Source: Chloroflexota bacterium (GTDB lineage: Bacteria > Chloroflexota > Dehalococcoidia > UBA3495). From it: a stretch of 7,772 bases of DNA. Where the stretch lies: assembly GCA_002697005.1 (NCBI GenBank), contig NZUD01000055.1:1-7772 (forward strand), read 5' to 3'. This document shows positions 1 to 5,879 of the stretch, in pieces; position 1 is the first letter of the stretch, and each line of letters begins with the position of its first letter. The position numbers and the translations under genes are program-made. Below the pieces are notes generated by a model. That model saw only the letters and a program-made list of their open reading frames with translations, did no database searches and was not told where the DNA came from.

Positions 1-2
1 GG

Positions 3-146
3 GCCAAGGTCTATGGAGGTTTGGAAGAGCACCTAGCGGTTCTTCCAAACGCAGCAGTAGAGTCGTTCGCTGGCGTTGAACATGCTTGTAGGGACCCCTT
101 ATTTAGGTTTATGATTGGTTTGCAGCCGAGTGTTATCTCCATGTGA
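3..146 (+). CDS. Possible 3' tail of an upstream gene, unidentified (5' end outside window)
   Basis: Reading frame 3 is open from the left edge to a TGA at 144-146, giving 47 residues. An open stretch of this length is not statistically remarkable. Its first half looks protein-like, with a run reading EEHLAVLPNAAVESFAGV. That faintly recalls the segment before the SAM-binding glycine motif in some class I methyltransferases, where an LPxxAVxxFAGV-type run occurs. If so, the similarity stops after FAGV and the rest (RDPLFRFMIG and on to the stop) does not resemble that family, which would mean a truncated or rearranged remnant. This rests on recalled family patterns, not a search. It could equally be non-coding. 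The antisense ORF over the same interval looks like its shadow. Confidence 0.25.
   Translation, partial: AKVYGGLEEHLAVLPNAAVESFAGVEHACRDPLFRFMIGLQPSVISM
19..50. repeat. Perfect 10-bp inverted repeat (hairpin)
   Basis: GTTTGGAAGA at 19-28 is mirrored by its exact reverse complement TCTTCCAAAC at 41-50, with a 12-nt spacer. Inside the spacer, ACC (31-33) and GGT (38-40) could pair further around a TAGC loop. No T-run follows on either strand, so it is not a standard intrinsic terminator. It lies inside the doubtful reading frame at 3-146. It may be a protein-binding site, an RNA hairpin, or chance. Confidence 0.5.
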
Positions 147-269
147 ATTCGAATAAAGATTCTGATGCTTAACCGCTCAAATCTACGTTCCACAGCGAGT
201 CCTAATTGACGGCTTGTCTAATTTTCGGCAGCCGCAAAGTAATCGGTTTTCCGGTGAGCCGTACAGGCA

Positions 270-280
270 TATACATATAG
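270..280 (+). promoter_or_regulatory. AT-rich stretch directly before the first ABC gene; possible -10 of a leaderless transcript
   Basis: The bases just before the ATG at 281 read TATACATATAG and contain no purine-rich Shine-Dalgarno. TATACA (270-275) matches four of six -10 consensus bases and would start transcription close to the ATG itself. The region 17-18 nt upstream of it (TTTTCC area) is a poor -35. A separate TCTAAT at 217-222 matches five of six -10 bases but has no recognisable -35 at normal spacing. Neither is a firm promoter. Confidence 0.2.
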
Positions 281-2116
281 ATGCAGATCCTCATCCGAAT
301 AACCAAGATTGCGTGGCAGTTCCGCGTTCGCCTGATTTTGGCATATCTGAGCTTCTTCGCCGCGGTCGGCGTCTCTCTGCTCATCCCTCAGATATTTGGC
401 GAGGCCATCGACAAGCTCGTCGCGGTTGGCCGGGACGGAGTTGATGCCAAGTCGGTCGCCACCAACACCCTTATGTGGTTCGCACTGGCTCTTCTCGGCG
501 CCAGCCTGCTGCGCGGTTTCCTAGACTTTGCCCGCACCTACTGCACAGACTCTTTGTCCCAGAAAGTCTCCTATGTTATTCGGAACCAGTTCTACGACAA
601 GCTCCAACATCTGAGCTTCGCCTACCACGACAAAGAACACACTGGCGATCTGATGTCCAAGGCGACAGCCGACGTTGAGGCTATCCGGCGGTTCGTTAAC
701 ATGGGCTTGGTGCGGGCGTTGGAAGTGGTGGTCCGCACAGTGGCTTTGCTCTTCATCCTGAGCTTTATGAACTGGGAACTCACGCTAATCAGCCTAGTTT
801 TCGTGCCCTTCATCGTGATTCGCTCCTCTATGGTAATGGGCCGGCTCCGGAACATGTGGCTACGGGTTCAGGAACGCATGGGCGAAGCTGTGACCATCCT
901 TCAGGAAAACCTGGTGGGCATCCACGTGGTAAAAGCCTTCGGCTCTGAGGAATACGAAAAAGACAAATTCGCGAAGAAAGCCCAGGAAGTTCGCGAAGAA
1001 TATTTCCAATCCGAGCGGCTCCAAGGCACAAATAGCGCATGGATGACCTTCTTCTTTACCTCGGGCATGGGCCTCATCCTCTGGTACGGCGGCTGGGAAG
1101 TTATCAGGGGTGACCTGAGTGCAGGTGGGCTGGCCAAGTTCATCCTCTATCTGAACCAGTTGACCTTCCCAATCAGAATGTCGTCCTTCATAATCAACTC
1201 GTTCTCCCGAGCGATCTCGTCCGGTAGCCGGCTGTTCGAAGTTCTTGACGCCGAATCACCGGTGTTGGAAAAGCGCAACGCCAAAGTCATGGAAAGAGCC
1301 GATGGAAAAGTGGAATTCGAAGACGTCTCTTTTGCCTATGAAGGGCGGATGCCATCCTTGCAGCACATCCGCATCTCCGCCAAACCCAACCAGATCACAG
1401 CGATCCTGGGAGCTCCTGGCAGCGGAAAAAGCACCATAGTCAACCTCTTGCCTCGCTTTTATGATGTCTCTGAAGGACGCATAACAATCGATGGCCAGGA
1501 CATCCGGGATTTCTCATTGGACTCTCTGCGCCACAATGTCGGAATCGTCCAACAGGACGTTTTCCTGTTCAGCGCCAACATCCACGACAACATCGCCTAC
1601 GGCGTAAAAAACGCCACCCGAGAAGACGTGATACGCGCGGCTAAAGTAGCGCAACTCCACGACCACATCGACTCGTTGGAAGACGGCTATGACACCTGGG
1701 TCGGCGAGCGCGGCTCCACCCTATCAGGAGGCCAACGCCAGCGGCTGTCCATCGCCCGTAGCATACTGATTGATCCTCCGGTGCTGATATTGGACGACTC
1801 CACCTCCAGTGTGGACGTCCAAACGGAGCGCATGATTCACCAGGCCATGGTGAATGTGATGAAGAACCGCACCACGTTCGTCATCGCCCACCGCTTGAGC
1901 ACCGTCCGCGAGGCAGACCTGATCATCGTGTTAAAAGACGGACTGATCGCTGAACAGGGGTCGCATGACGAACTCCTGTCCGTCAAGGGCATCTACCAGG
2001 ACATCTACGAGCTCCAGTTGCAACCGCAGGAAGAGCTCCTGCTGGATGCCTCGCTACCCGAAATTGATACCGCCAGGACTTCGCGGCTCGCCGCTGAAAC
2101 AGGAGATGACGACTGA
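281..2116 (+). CDS. ABC exporter half-transporter (permease + ATPase), degenerate-site subunit
   Basis: This 611-residue type IV (MsbA/TM287-like) half-transporter probably pairs with the next gene to export lipids, drugs or peptides across the inner membrane. Substrate cannot be read from sequence. Residues about 15-310 form the six-helix transmembrane domain. The ATPase follows: A-loop Tyr353, Walker A GAPGSGKST at 377-385, Q-loop around Gln424-425, canonical signature LSGGQ at 481-485, Walker B VLILD ending at Asp505, D-loop around 509-512, and switch His537. The residue after the Walker B Asp is Asp506 where the catalytic Glu is expected, as in the degenerate subunit of heterodimeric exporters. 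The C-terminal 30 or so residues are an acidic extension. The ATG follows an in-frame TAG directly, so the frame cannot extend further upstream, and no ribosome binding site is visible. The TGA overlaps the next ATG by one base, indicating a translationally coupled operon. Confidence 0.95.
   Translation: MQILIRITKIAWQFRVRLILAYLSFFAAVGVSLLIPQIFGEAIDKLVAVGRDGVDAKSVATNTLMWFALALLGASLLRGFLDFARTYCTDSLSQKVSYVIRNQFYDKLQHLSFAYHDKEHTGDLMSKATADVEAIRRFVNMGLVRALEVVVRTVALLFILSFMNWELTLISLVFVPFIVIRSSMVMGRLRNMWLRVQERMGEAVTILQENLVGIHVVKAFGSEEYEKDKFAKKAQEVREEYFQSERLQGTNSAWMTFFFTSGMGLILWYGGWEVIRGDLSAGGLAKFILYLNQLTFPIRMSSFIINSFSRAISSGSRLFEVLDAESPVLEKRNAKVMERADGKVEFEDVSFAYEGRMPSLQHIRISAKPNQITAILGAPGSGKSTIVNLLPRFYDVSEGRITIDGQDIRDFSLDSLRHNVGIVQQDVFLFSANIHDNIAYGVKNATREDVIRAAKVAQLHDHIDSLEDGYDTWVGERGSTLSGGQRQRLSIARSILIDPPVLILDDSTSSVDVQTERMIHQAMVNVMKNRTTFVIAHRLSTVREADLIIVLKDGLIAEQGSHDELLSVKGIYQDIYELQLQPQEELLLDASLPEIDTARTSRLAAETGDDD
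2101..2105 (+). promoter_or_regulatory. Shine-Dalgarno for the second ABC gene
   Basis: AGGAG lies inside the 3' end of the first ABC gene, 10 nt before the ATG at 2116. It supports that start over the several ATG codons in the Met-rich N-terminus just downstream. Confidence 0.6.
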
Positions 2117-4038
2117 TGAGAGCGGCAGGACCAGGAGGAGGAGGCGGAGGCATGATGGGCGGCATGCGGGGCATGGGCGCCCATGGCATGAACGTCGCCA
2201 ACATGGACAACTTGAGCGACGATAATATCGCCGGTGCGGCCTACGACCACAAGGTTGTCACTCGGTTGATGACTTACATCTGGCCTTACAAGCGGCACGC
2301 AATCATCGCGATGATTGCGGTTCTCCTCTATACCGTTGGCAACGTTGCTGTTCCCTGGCTGATGATGATGGGCATCACCTGGGCCGTGGAGCCGGAAAAT
2401 GTTCCACGGTTGCACATCATTGGTCTGGTCTTCTTAGGCGTAACCATCTTGCACTTCGGAGCAAACTTCGTCCAATTCATCTACATGCCTAAAGTGGGGC
2501 AGGGAATCCTTTATTCCCTGCGAACCGGTATGTTCAACCACCTGCAGGAGCTCTCCCCTTCGTTCTTCCACCGCACGCCGGTGGGCCGCATAATGTCGCG
2601 GAGCCAGAGTGATGTCCTGCAACTGCAAGAGACCTTCGAACTAATCGTCCAAAGCTTTTCCGACCTACTTAGTCTGGTCGGTATTATCGCCTTTATGCTG
2701 TTCATAGACTGGCAATTGGCCCTAGTCAGCATGAGTATCCTGCCCGTTCTCTTCTTTGTTCTGGGTTACTGGCAGAAATTTGCCAGGCACTCATTCATGC
2801 GCATCCGCCGCGCCATCGCAATGGTGAACGGCGAGTATAACCAGAACATCACCGGGGTCCGTGTAGTCGAGAGCTTCAACAGGCAAGAAGCCAACATGAA
2901 GCACTTCGATGACCTCAACACAGAGCACTTGAACGCCAATCTGGAAGCCAGCCGTTACTCGGGAACGCTCCAGCCGTTCGTTGAATCGCTGATGGGAATC
3001 GGCATGGGGTTCGGGGTAGTCCTAGTCGGCGGCATCATGGTCAAAGGTGACGATCTTGAGTGGGCCGTCCTGCTGGCTTTCGCCCTCTGGATTCAACGAT
3101 TCTTTGAGCCCGTTCGCCACCTAACCATGCAGTACAGCCAATTGCAGCGGGCCATGGCTGCAGGAGTGCGCATCTTTGAAGTATTGGACTTAAAACCCGA
3201 GGTGAAGGACAAACCCGACGCCATCGAACTGCCTGAAATAAATGGTGAGATAAAATTTGAGGACGTCAACTTCCAGTACGTGAAAGACGTTAAGGTTCTA
3301 AAAGAAATCAACCTGCACATAAAGCCCGGCGAGAACGTGGCGTTGGTGGGTTCAACCGGAGCAGGTAAGAGCACCCTCGTCACCCTGATCCACCGTTTTG
3401 CCGATGTTACTAATGGACGCATCACCGTAGACGGCCACGACATAAGGGACGTAACCCGGAATTCTCTGGTCGGCCAAATGAGTATGGTGCTGCAGGAACC
3501 TTACTTGTTCTCCGGAACAGTCGCGGACAACATCCGCTACAGCAACAAAGACATCTCCGAGGAAGACGTGGTTACCGCAGCTCAGACCGTGGGTGCACAT
3601 GATTTCATCATGAACCTTGAGAATGGTTACCGAACTGTCCTAGCCGAACGTGGAATCAACCTCAGCGTCGGACAGCGGCAACTGCTGAGCTTCGCTCGAG
3701 CAGTGGTGGGCAATCCCAGGGTCATCATCCTGGACGAAGCCACCGCCAACATCGATACACACACCGAAGTGCTGATACAGCAGGCTTTACAGAAGGTGTT
3801 AAACGGCCGGACCTCCATAGTGATTGCCCATCGCCTTTCCACGATCCGAAACGCCGACAACATAGTTGTCTTAGACCAAGGCAAGCTGGTAGAGATGGGC
3901 AATCACGAAGAGCTGTTAGCCAAGAAAGGCGGAACCTACGCCCGGCTCTACGCGGTGAACTACGGACTGCCTATAGATGACGAAGGCGACACTTTGGAGC
4001 ACGGGGCATCTTTCGCGCCGGTCCCTGCCGACGATTAG
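2116..4038 (+). CDS. ABC exporter half-transporter (permease + ATPase), catalytic-site subunit
   Basis: This 640-residue partner of the preceding gene overlaps it by one base (TGATG). Residues 1-30 are an unusual Gly/Met-rich tail with a run of six glycines and seven or more methionines. A transmembrane domain follows at about 55-340. The ATPase has Walker A GSTGAGKST at 412-420, Q-loop Gln460, signature LSVGQ at 516-520 (second Gly of LSGGQ replaced by Val), Walker B VIILD with catalytic Glu541, D-loop near 545-547 and switch His572. The catalytic Glu with an altered signature is the mirror image of the first subunit. In the head-to-tail NBD dimer, this subunit's Walker motifs meet the first subunit's intact LSGGQ (active site), while the first subunit's Asp506 meets this LSVGQ (degenerate site). 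The C-terminus is an acidic tail. A strong terminator follows 19 nt after the stop. Confidence 0.95.
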   Translation: MRAAGPGGGGGGMMGGMRGMGAHGMNVANMDNLSDDNIAGAAYDHKVVTRLMTYIWPYKRHAIIAMIAVLLYTVGNVAVPWLMMMGITWAVEPENVPRLHIIGLVFLGVTILHFGANFVQFIYMPKVGQGILYSLRTGMFNHLQELSPSFFHRTPVGRIMSRSQSDVLQLQETFELIVQSFSDLLSLVGIIAFMLFIDWQLALVSMSILPVLFFVLGYWQKFARHSFMRIRRAIAMVNGEYNQNITGVRVVESFNRQEANMKHFDDLNTEHLNANLEASRYSGTLQPFVESLMGIGMGFGVVLVGGIMVKGDDLEWAVLLAFALWIQRFFEPVRHLTMQYSQLQRAMAAGVRIFEVLDLKPEVKDKPDAIELPEINGEIKFEDVNFQYVKDVKVLKEINLHIKPGENVALVGSTGAGKSTLVTLIHRFADVTNGRITVDGHDIRDVTRNSLVGQMSMVLQEPYLFSGTVADNIRYSNKDISEEDVVTAAQTVGAHDFIMNLENGYRTVLAERGINLSVGQRQLLSFARAVVGNPRVIILDEATANIDTHTEVLIQQALQKVLNGRTSIVIAHRLSTIRNADNIVVLDQGKLVEMGNHEELLAKKGGTYARLYAVNYGLPIDDEGDTLEHGASFAPVPADD

Positions 4039-4057
4039 CTCGAATCCCGAGGAAACA

Positions 4058-4087
4058 GAAAAGGCCCGCTTGATAGCGGGCCTTTTC
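4058..4087. terminator. Intrinsic terminator, probably bidirectional
   Basis: A perfect 13-bp stem, GAAAAGGCCCGCT (4058-4070) with AGCGGGCCTTTTC (4075-4087), closes on a 4-nt TGAT loop. The GC-rich core is flanked by an A-tract on the left and a T-tract on the right, so it can act on either strand. It lies between the ABC operon (+, stop at 4038) and the converging selenoprotein gene (-, stop at 4129), and probably ends both transcripts. The T-tract is short (TTTT), so termination may be incomplete. Confidence 0.88.
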
Positions 4088-4128
4088 CGTTGGTACCCAT
4101 TACTTCGATTGGACTGTGCTCTACCTAA

Positions 4129-4791
4129 TTAACCTTCCCCATCGGCTTCAGAGGAAACTCCTTCGGTTAGGAAACGCTCCATCGCGGATTTGAAAATGTT
4201 GTACGGGTGGGCACCAGTGAAAAGCAGATTGCCCACTAAGAATGTGGGGATACCGCTAATGCCATACTGGAGCGCTTCCTGGTATTGGCTCATTACAGCC
4301 TCGGCATAGGTCTTATCTTCCAAACTCTTGACCATCTCATCGGCATCAAGGCCAACTTCATGGGCTACCTTGTGCAACACTTGCAATTCACCCAAATCCT
4401 GGCGGTCCTCCCAGAACGCTTTGTACGCGGCATGGTGGAACTCCAAGAACTTGCCGTGTTGTTGGGCGTATTCGGTAGCCTCCAAGGCAAAGAGGGTATT
4501 GGGAGTTCGGCCTGGGGGTTTCATGATTAGACCAGCGTCCTTAGCTTGGCCCCTCAGGGGTTCTGACAATTCATCGGTAGTCTCGCCAGGCCGTTGCGGC
4601 CGCTCTGCCCCTTCTTTGGGAGTGTCGGGGCGCAAAAGGTAAGCACGGCCCTCGACGGATATCTCATACTCATTGGCCAATTTGTCGACCCGCTCCAGGC
4701 CGACGTAGCACCAAGGTCAAATATAGTCGTACCAAACCGCTACGCGAACCGCCTCATTATCCTGCTTGGGGGTCTGAATTTGTTCTGCCAT
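4129..4791 (-). CDS. Putative selenoprotein: FrnE/DsbA-like thioredoxin-fold oxidoreductase with UPWC active site
   Basis: Read from the ATG at 4791, the frame gives 220 residues with one in-frame TGA at codon 25 (4719-4717). Around it the protein reads VWYDYI-[TGA]-PWCYVGLERV. DsbA-family FrnE-like enzymes have CPWC here, so TGA replaces the first, nucleophilic Cys, giving Sec25-Pro-Trp-Cys28. Cys28 is the only cysteine in the chain. The family's RPDTP segment and the cis-proline motif SGIPTF (Pro182) follow, and both sides of the TGA are collinear with one family. Length suits the family (about 210-240). No signal peptide is seen, so it is likely cytoplasmic. The likely role is thiol-disulfide exchange or reduction; substrate unknown. 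A perfect AGGAGG 5 nt before the ATG fixes the start, and a SECIS-like hairpin follows the TGA. A caller treating TGA as stop would begin at TTG 4680 and lose the active site. The alternative is a recent nonsense mutation or base error. It lies 103 nt downstream of the HAD gene. Confidence 0.85.
4684..4704 (-). promoter_or_regulatory. Candidate bacterial SECIS element
   Basis: In the minus-strand RNA, starting 12 nt after the UGA, GUCGGCCU pairs with GGGUCGAC around the loop GGAGC. This gives eight pairs, six Watson-Crick and two G-U. Both first loop bases are G, at nucleotides 21 and 22 after the UGA. Bacterial SECIS elements are short hairpins inside the coding region just downstream of UGA, with a G among the first two loop bases at about this distance (compare E. 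coli fdhF, whose loop GG is near +19/+20). A lower helix, UUGG at +3 to +6 with CCAA at +41 to +44, is also possible. I judged this by eye; no folding energy was computed. Confidence 0.72.
4717..4719 (-). other. In-frame TGA read as selenocysteine (recoding site)
   Basis: The minus-strand codon TGA occupies residue 25 of the DsbA-like protein, where the family has the first Cys of CxxC. TGC or TGT to TGA is a single-base difference. TGA ends the first ABC gene in this window, so TGA is not generally reassigned, and tryptophan is written TGG, including in this very motif (PWC). Confidence 0.8.
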
Positions 4792-4796
4792 CTGGG

Positions 4797-4802
4797 CCTC
4801 CT
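4797..4802 (-). promoter_or_regulatory. Shine-Dalgarno deciding the selenoprotein start
   Basis: A full-consensus AGGAGG on the minus strand sits 5 nt upstream of the ATG at 4791. It lies upstream of the in-frame TGA, so ribosomes are directed to begin before that codon. No comparable signal precedes the TTG at 4680. Confidence 0.85.
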
Positions 4803-4806
4803 AATT

Positions 4807-4823
4807 ACGGCGGCAAATGCCGT
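4807..4823 (-). repeat. Small hairpin just upstream of the selenoprotein ribosome binding site
   Basis: ACGGC (4807-4811) and GCCGT (4819-4823) are inverted repeats around a 7-nt loop. An alternative register pairs CGGC with GCCG around AAAT. The stem is only 4-5 bp and ends 4 nt before the AGGAGG. It could tune initiation, but it is short enough to be chance. Confidence 0.3.
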
Positions 4824-4831
4824 CCAACAGA

Positions 4832-4855
4832 GATAACTGGATAACAGGATATCAC
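4832..4855. repeat. Three tandem 8-nt direct repeats in the HAD-selenoprotein gap
   Basis: GATAACTG, GATAACAG and GATATCAC lie head to tail at 4832-4839, 4840-4847 and 4848-4855. The first two differ at one base and the third is more diverged. They sit in the 103-nt gap between the HAD stop and the selenoprotein start. Such short iterons can be regulator binding sites, but nothing identifies a regulator. Confidence 0.35.
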
Positions 4856-4894
4856 CAACGATGGATGCCGACCACGAAAGAACGATCCGAGGAG

Positions 4895-5602
4895 TTAGGC
4901 TAGGCCATCCACAAGATCACACAGCTCAGAAAGGCTGGATATGGTCAGACAATCCGCTCCGTCCGCTCCAAATCCGCTCCGGTCGATTAGGACGGCCTTC
5001 ATACCCACACCTTGTGCGCCGAAGACGTCGGATCGGACCTGATCCCCGACATGGAGGCATTCTTCTGGGGCGGTGTTCAACTTGTTCAACGCGGCCATGA
5101 AGATAGGCGGGTGTGGTTTTTCGATGCCCACTTCCTGTGAGCCCACCGCGAAATCCAAGTAGGGCGTTAGTCCGACCTGCTGACAAAGTTCGCCAAGATC
5201 ACGGCGCAGGTTGGTGATGATTCCAACTTTGTACCCCGCTTTCCTCAGTTTCTCCAGAGTGGGAACAGCGTCATCGAATGGCACAAAATCTTTAGGTACG
5301 GCAATCGCCATTTTCCAGACACTTTTGGCAAGATCCATCGACACGGAGATTCCGGCGGTCTCCAGAATCAGTTGTTCGTAACGGCTGAAAAACTCCAGGC
5401 GTTCTTCATCAGTGCGTTGAGAAAGTGGGCGGGCTTCATTCTCCCGGTTGAACAAGACATCTGCGACAGCGTAACCGTGAGTGATTGCCTCTTCACTCAC
5501 GGTCAGTCCGAGCTCGTGACAGGCGGCTTGCTGTATCTCCTCTAAAGGGGGCCAGAAGCGAACCAGGGTATTGTAGAAGTCAAAGGAGACCGCTTTGATC
5601 AT
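4895..5602 (-). CDS. HAD-superfamily hydrolase (subfamily IA, phosphatase/dehalogenase-like)
   Basis: This 235-residue soluble enzyme carries all four HAD motifs. Motif I is FDFYNTL with nucleophile Asp8; the usual second Asp (+2) is Tyr10, as in the DxYGT form of haloacid dehalogenase-like members. Motif II is Thr130 in GIITN, motif III is Lys162 in EKPHPP, and motif IV is GDQVRSD at 186-192 for Mg2+ binding. Residues about 15-90 form the helical cap. It probably hydrolyses a small phosphorylated metabolite, but the Tyr at +2 leaves phosphatase versus dehalogenase activity open. I chose ATG 5602 because motif I then begins eight residues in; a TTG at 5623 would add seven unlikely residues. 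Neither start has a clear ribosome binding site. It is the likely first gene of a two-gene unit with the downstream selenoprotein. Confidence 0.88.
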   Translation of the reverse strand: MIKAVSFDFYNTLVRFWPPLEEIQQAACHELGLTVSEEAITHGYAVADVLFNRENEARPLSQRTDEERLEFFSRYEQLILETAGISVSMDLAKSVWKMAIAVPKDFVPFDDAVPTLEKLRKAGYKVGIITNLRRDLGELCQQVGLTPYLDFAVGSQEVGIEKPHPPIFMAALNKLNTAPEECLHVGDQVRSDVFGAQGVGMKAVLIDRSGFGADGADCLTISSLSELCDLVDGLA

Positions 5603-5683
5603 CAGAACGCCAACAAAATTCAAGCTTAAAGGCTGTACGGGAGCTACGTCAGACTCTACAAATCAGCCATCCGAAGCTAGGGA

Positions 5684-5712
5684 ATTTTAGCATAATCCAA
5701 GGCTGTTGGGAA
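5684..5712 (-). promoter_or_regulatory. Candidate sigma70-type promoter for the HAD-selenoprotein unit
   Basis: On the minus strand TTCCCA (5712-5707, four of six -35 bases) is followed after 17 nt by TAAAAT (5689-5684, five of six -10 bases). Transcription would start near 5677, about 75 nt before the ATG at 5602. Spacing is ideal but the match is by eye only. Confidence 0.4.
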
Positions 5713-5821
5713 CGATTCTGGCCGTGAGAGCACAATACTTAGGACTCCGCTTTATCAGAGTCTTGATACAGGCAACCATAGTTTCGCTAGCACTACATGG
5801 CACGCGCAATCGCACCCGGTC

Positions 5822-5850
5822 TTGCACCTGATTGGCCCAATGAGTATGCT
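5822..5850 (+). promoter_or_regulatory. Candidate promoter for rpiB with a small palindrome in the spacer
   Basis: TTGCAC (5822-5827) and TATGCT (5845-5850) are separated by 17 nt and would start transcription about 23 nt before the rpiB ATG. The match is modest (three and four of six). The spacer contains ATTGG-C-CCAAT (5831-5841), a perfect 5-bp inverted repeat that could be an operator or chance. Confidence 0.3.
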
Positions 5851-5867
5851 GAATCAATTGCCCGGAT

Positions 5868-5871
5868 GGAG
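5868..5871 (+). promoter_or_regulatory. Shine-Dalgarno of rpiB
   Basis: GGAG lies 8 nt before the ATG at 5880. It overlaps the in-frame GTG at 5871, so it supports the ATG start and argues against the longer GTG form. Confidence 0.6.
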
Positions 5872-5879
5872 TGATTTTT

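Noticed and set aside
19..50. Inverted repeat as an intrinsic terminator for an upstream gene
   Set aside because: No T-tract follows on either strand and the loop is 12 nt.
11..193. 60-residue minus-strand ORF at the left edge
   Set aside because: Low-complexity, family-less translation antisense to the frame at 3-146, with no ribosome binding site; looks like a shadow.
4129..4680. A 183-residue DsbA-like protein starting at TTG 4680
   Set aside because: It lacks the CxxC active site and the first beta strand of the fold and has no ribosome binding site. The missing part is encoded in frame immediately upstream, interrupted only by the TGA.
4717..4719. TGA as a general sense codon (alternative genetic code) or simple nonsense mutation
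   Set aside because: TGA ends the first ABC gene and Trp is written TGG, so code 11 holds. A nonsense mutation cannot be excluded, but its exact position at the catalytic Cys, the otherwise intact frame and the SECIS-like hairpin make selenocysteine the better reading.
4895..5602. Tyr in place of the second Asp of HAD motif I as a sign of an inactive enzyme
   Set aside because: The DxY form is normal in haloacid dehalogenase-like members, and the nucleophile, Thr, Lys and metal-binding Asp are all present.
5741..5764. Inverted repeat GACTC/GAGTC in the HAD-rpiB intergenic region
   Set aside because: Only five perfect pairs with a 10-nt loop and no T-tract; expected by chance at this length.
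5871..5879. GTG start for rpiB three codons upstream
   Set aside because: The GGAG ribosome binding site overlaps this GTG, and family N-termini begin at MKVAVAADHAG.
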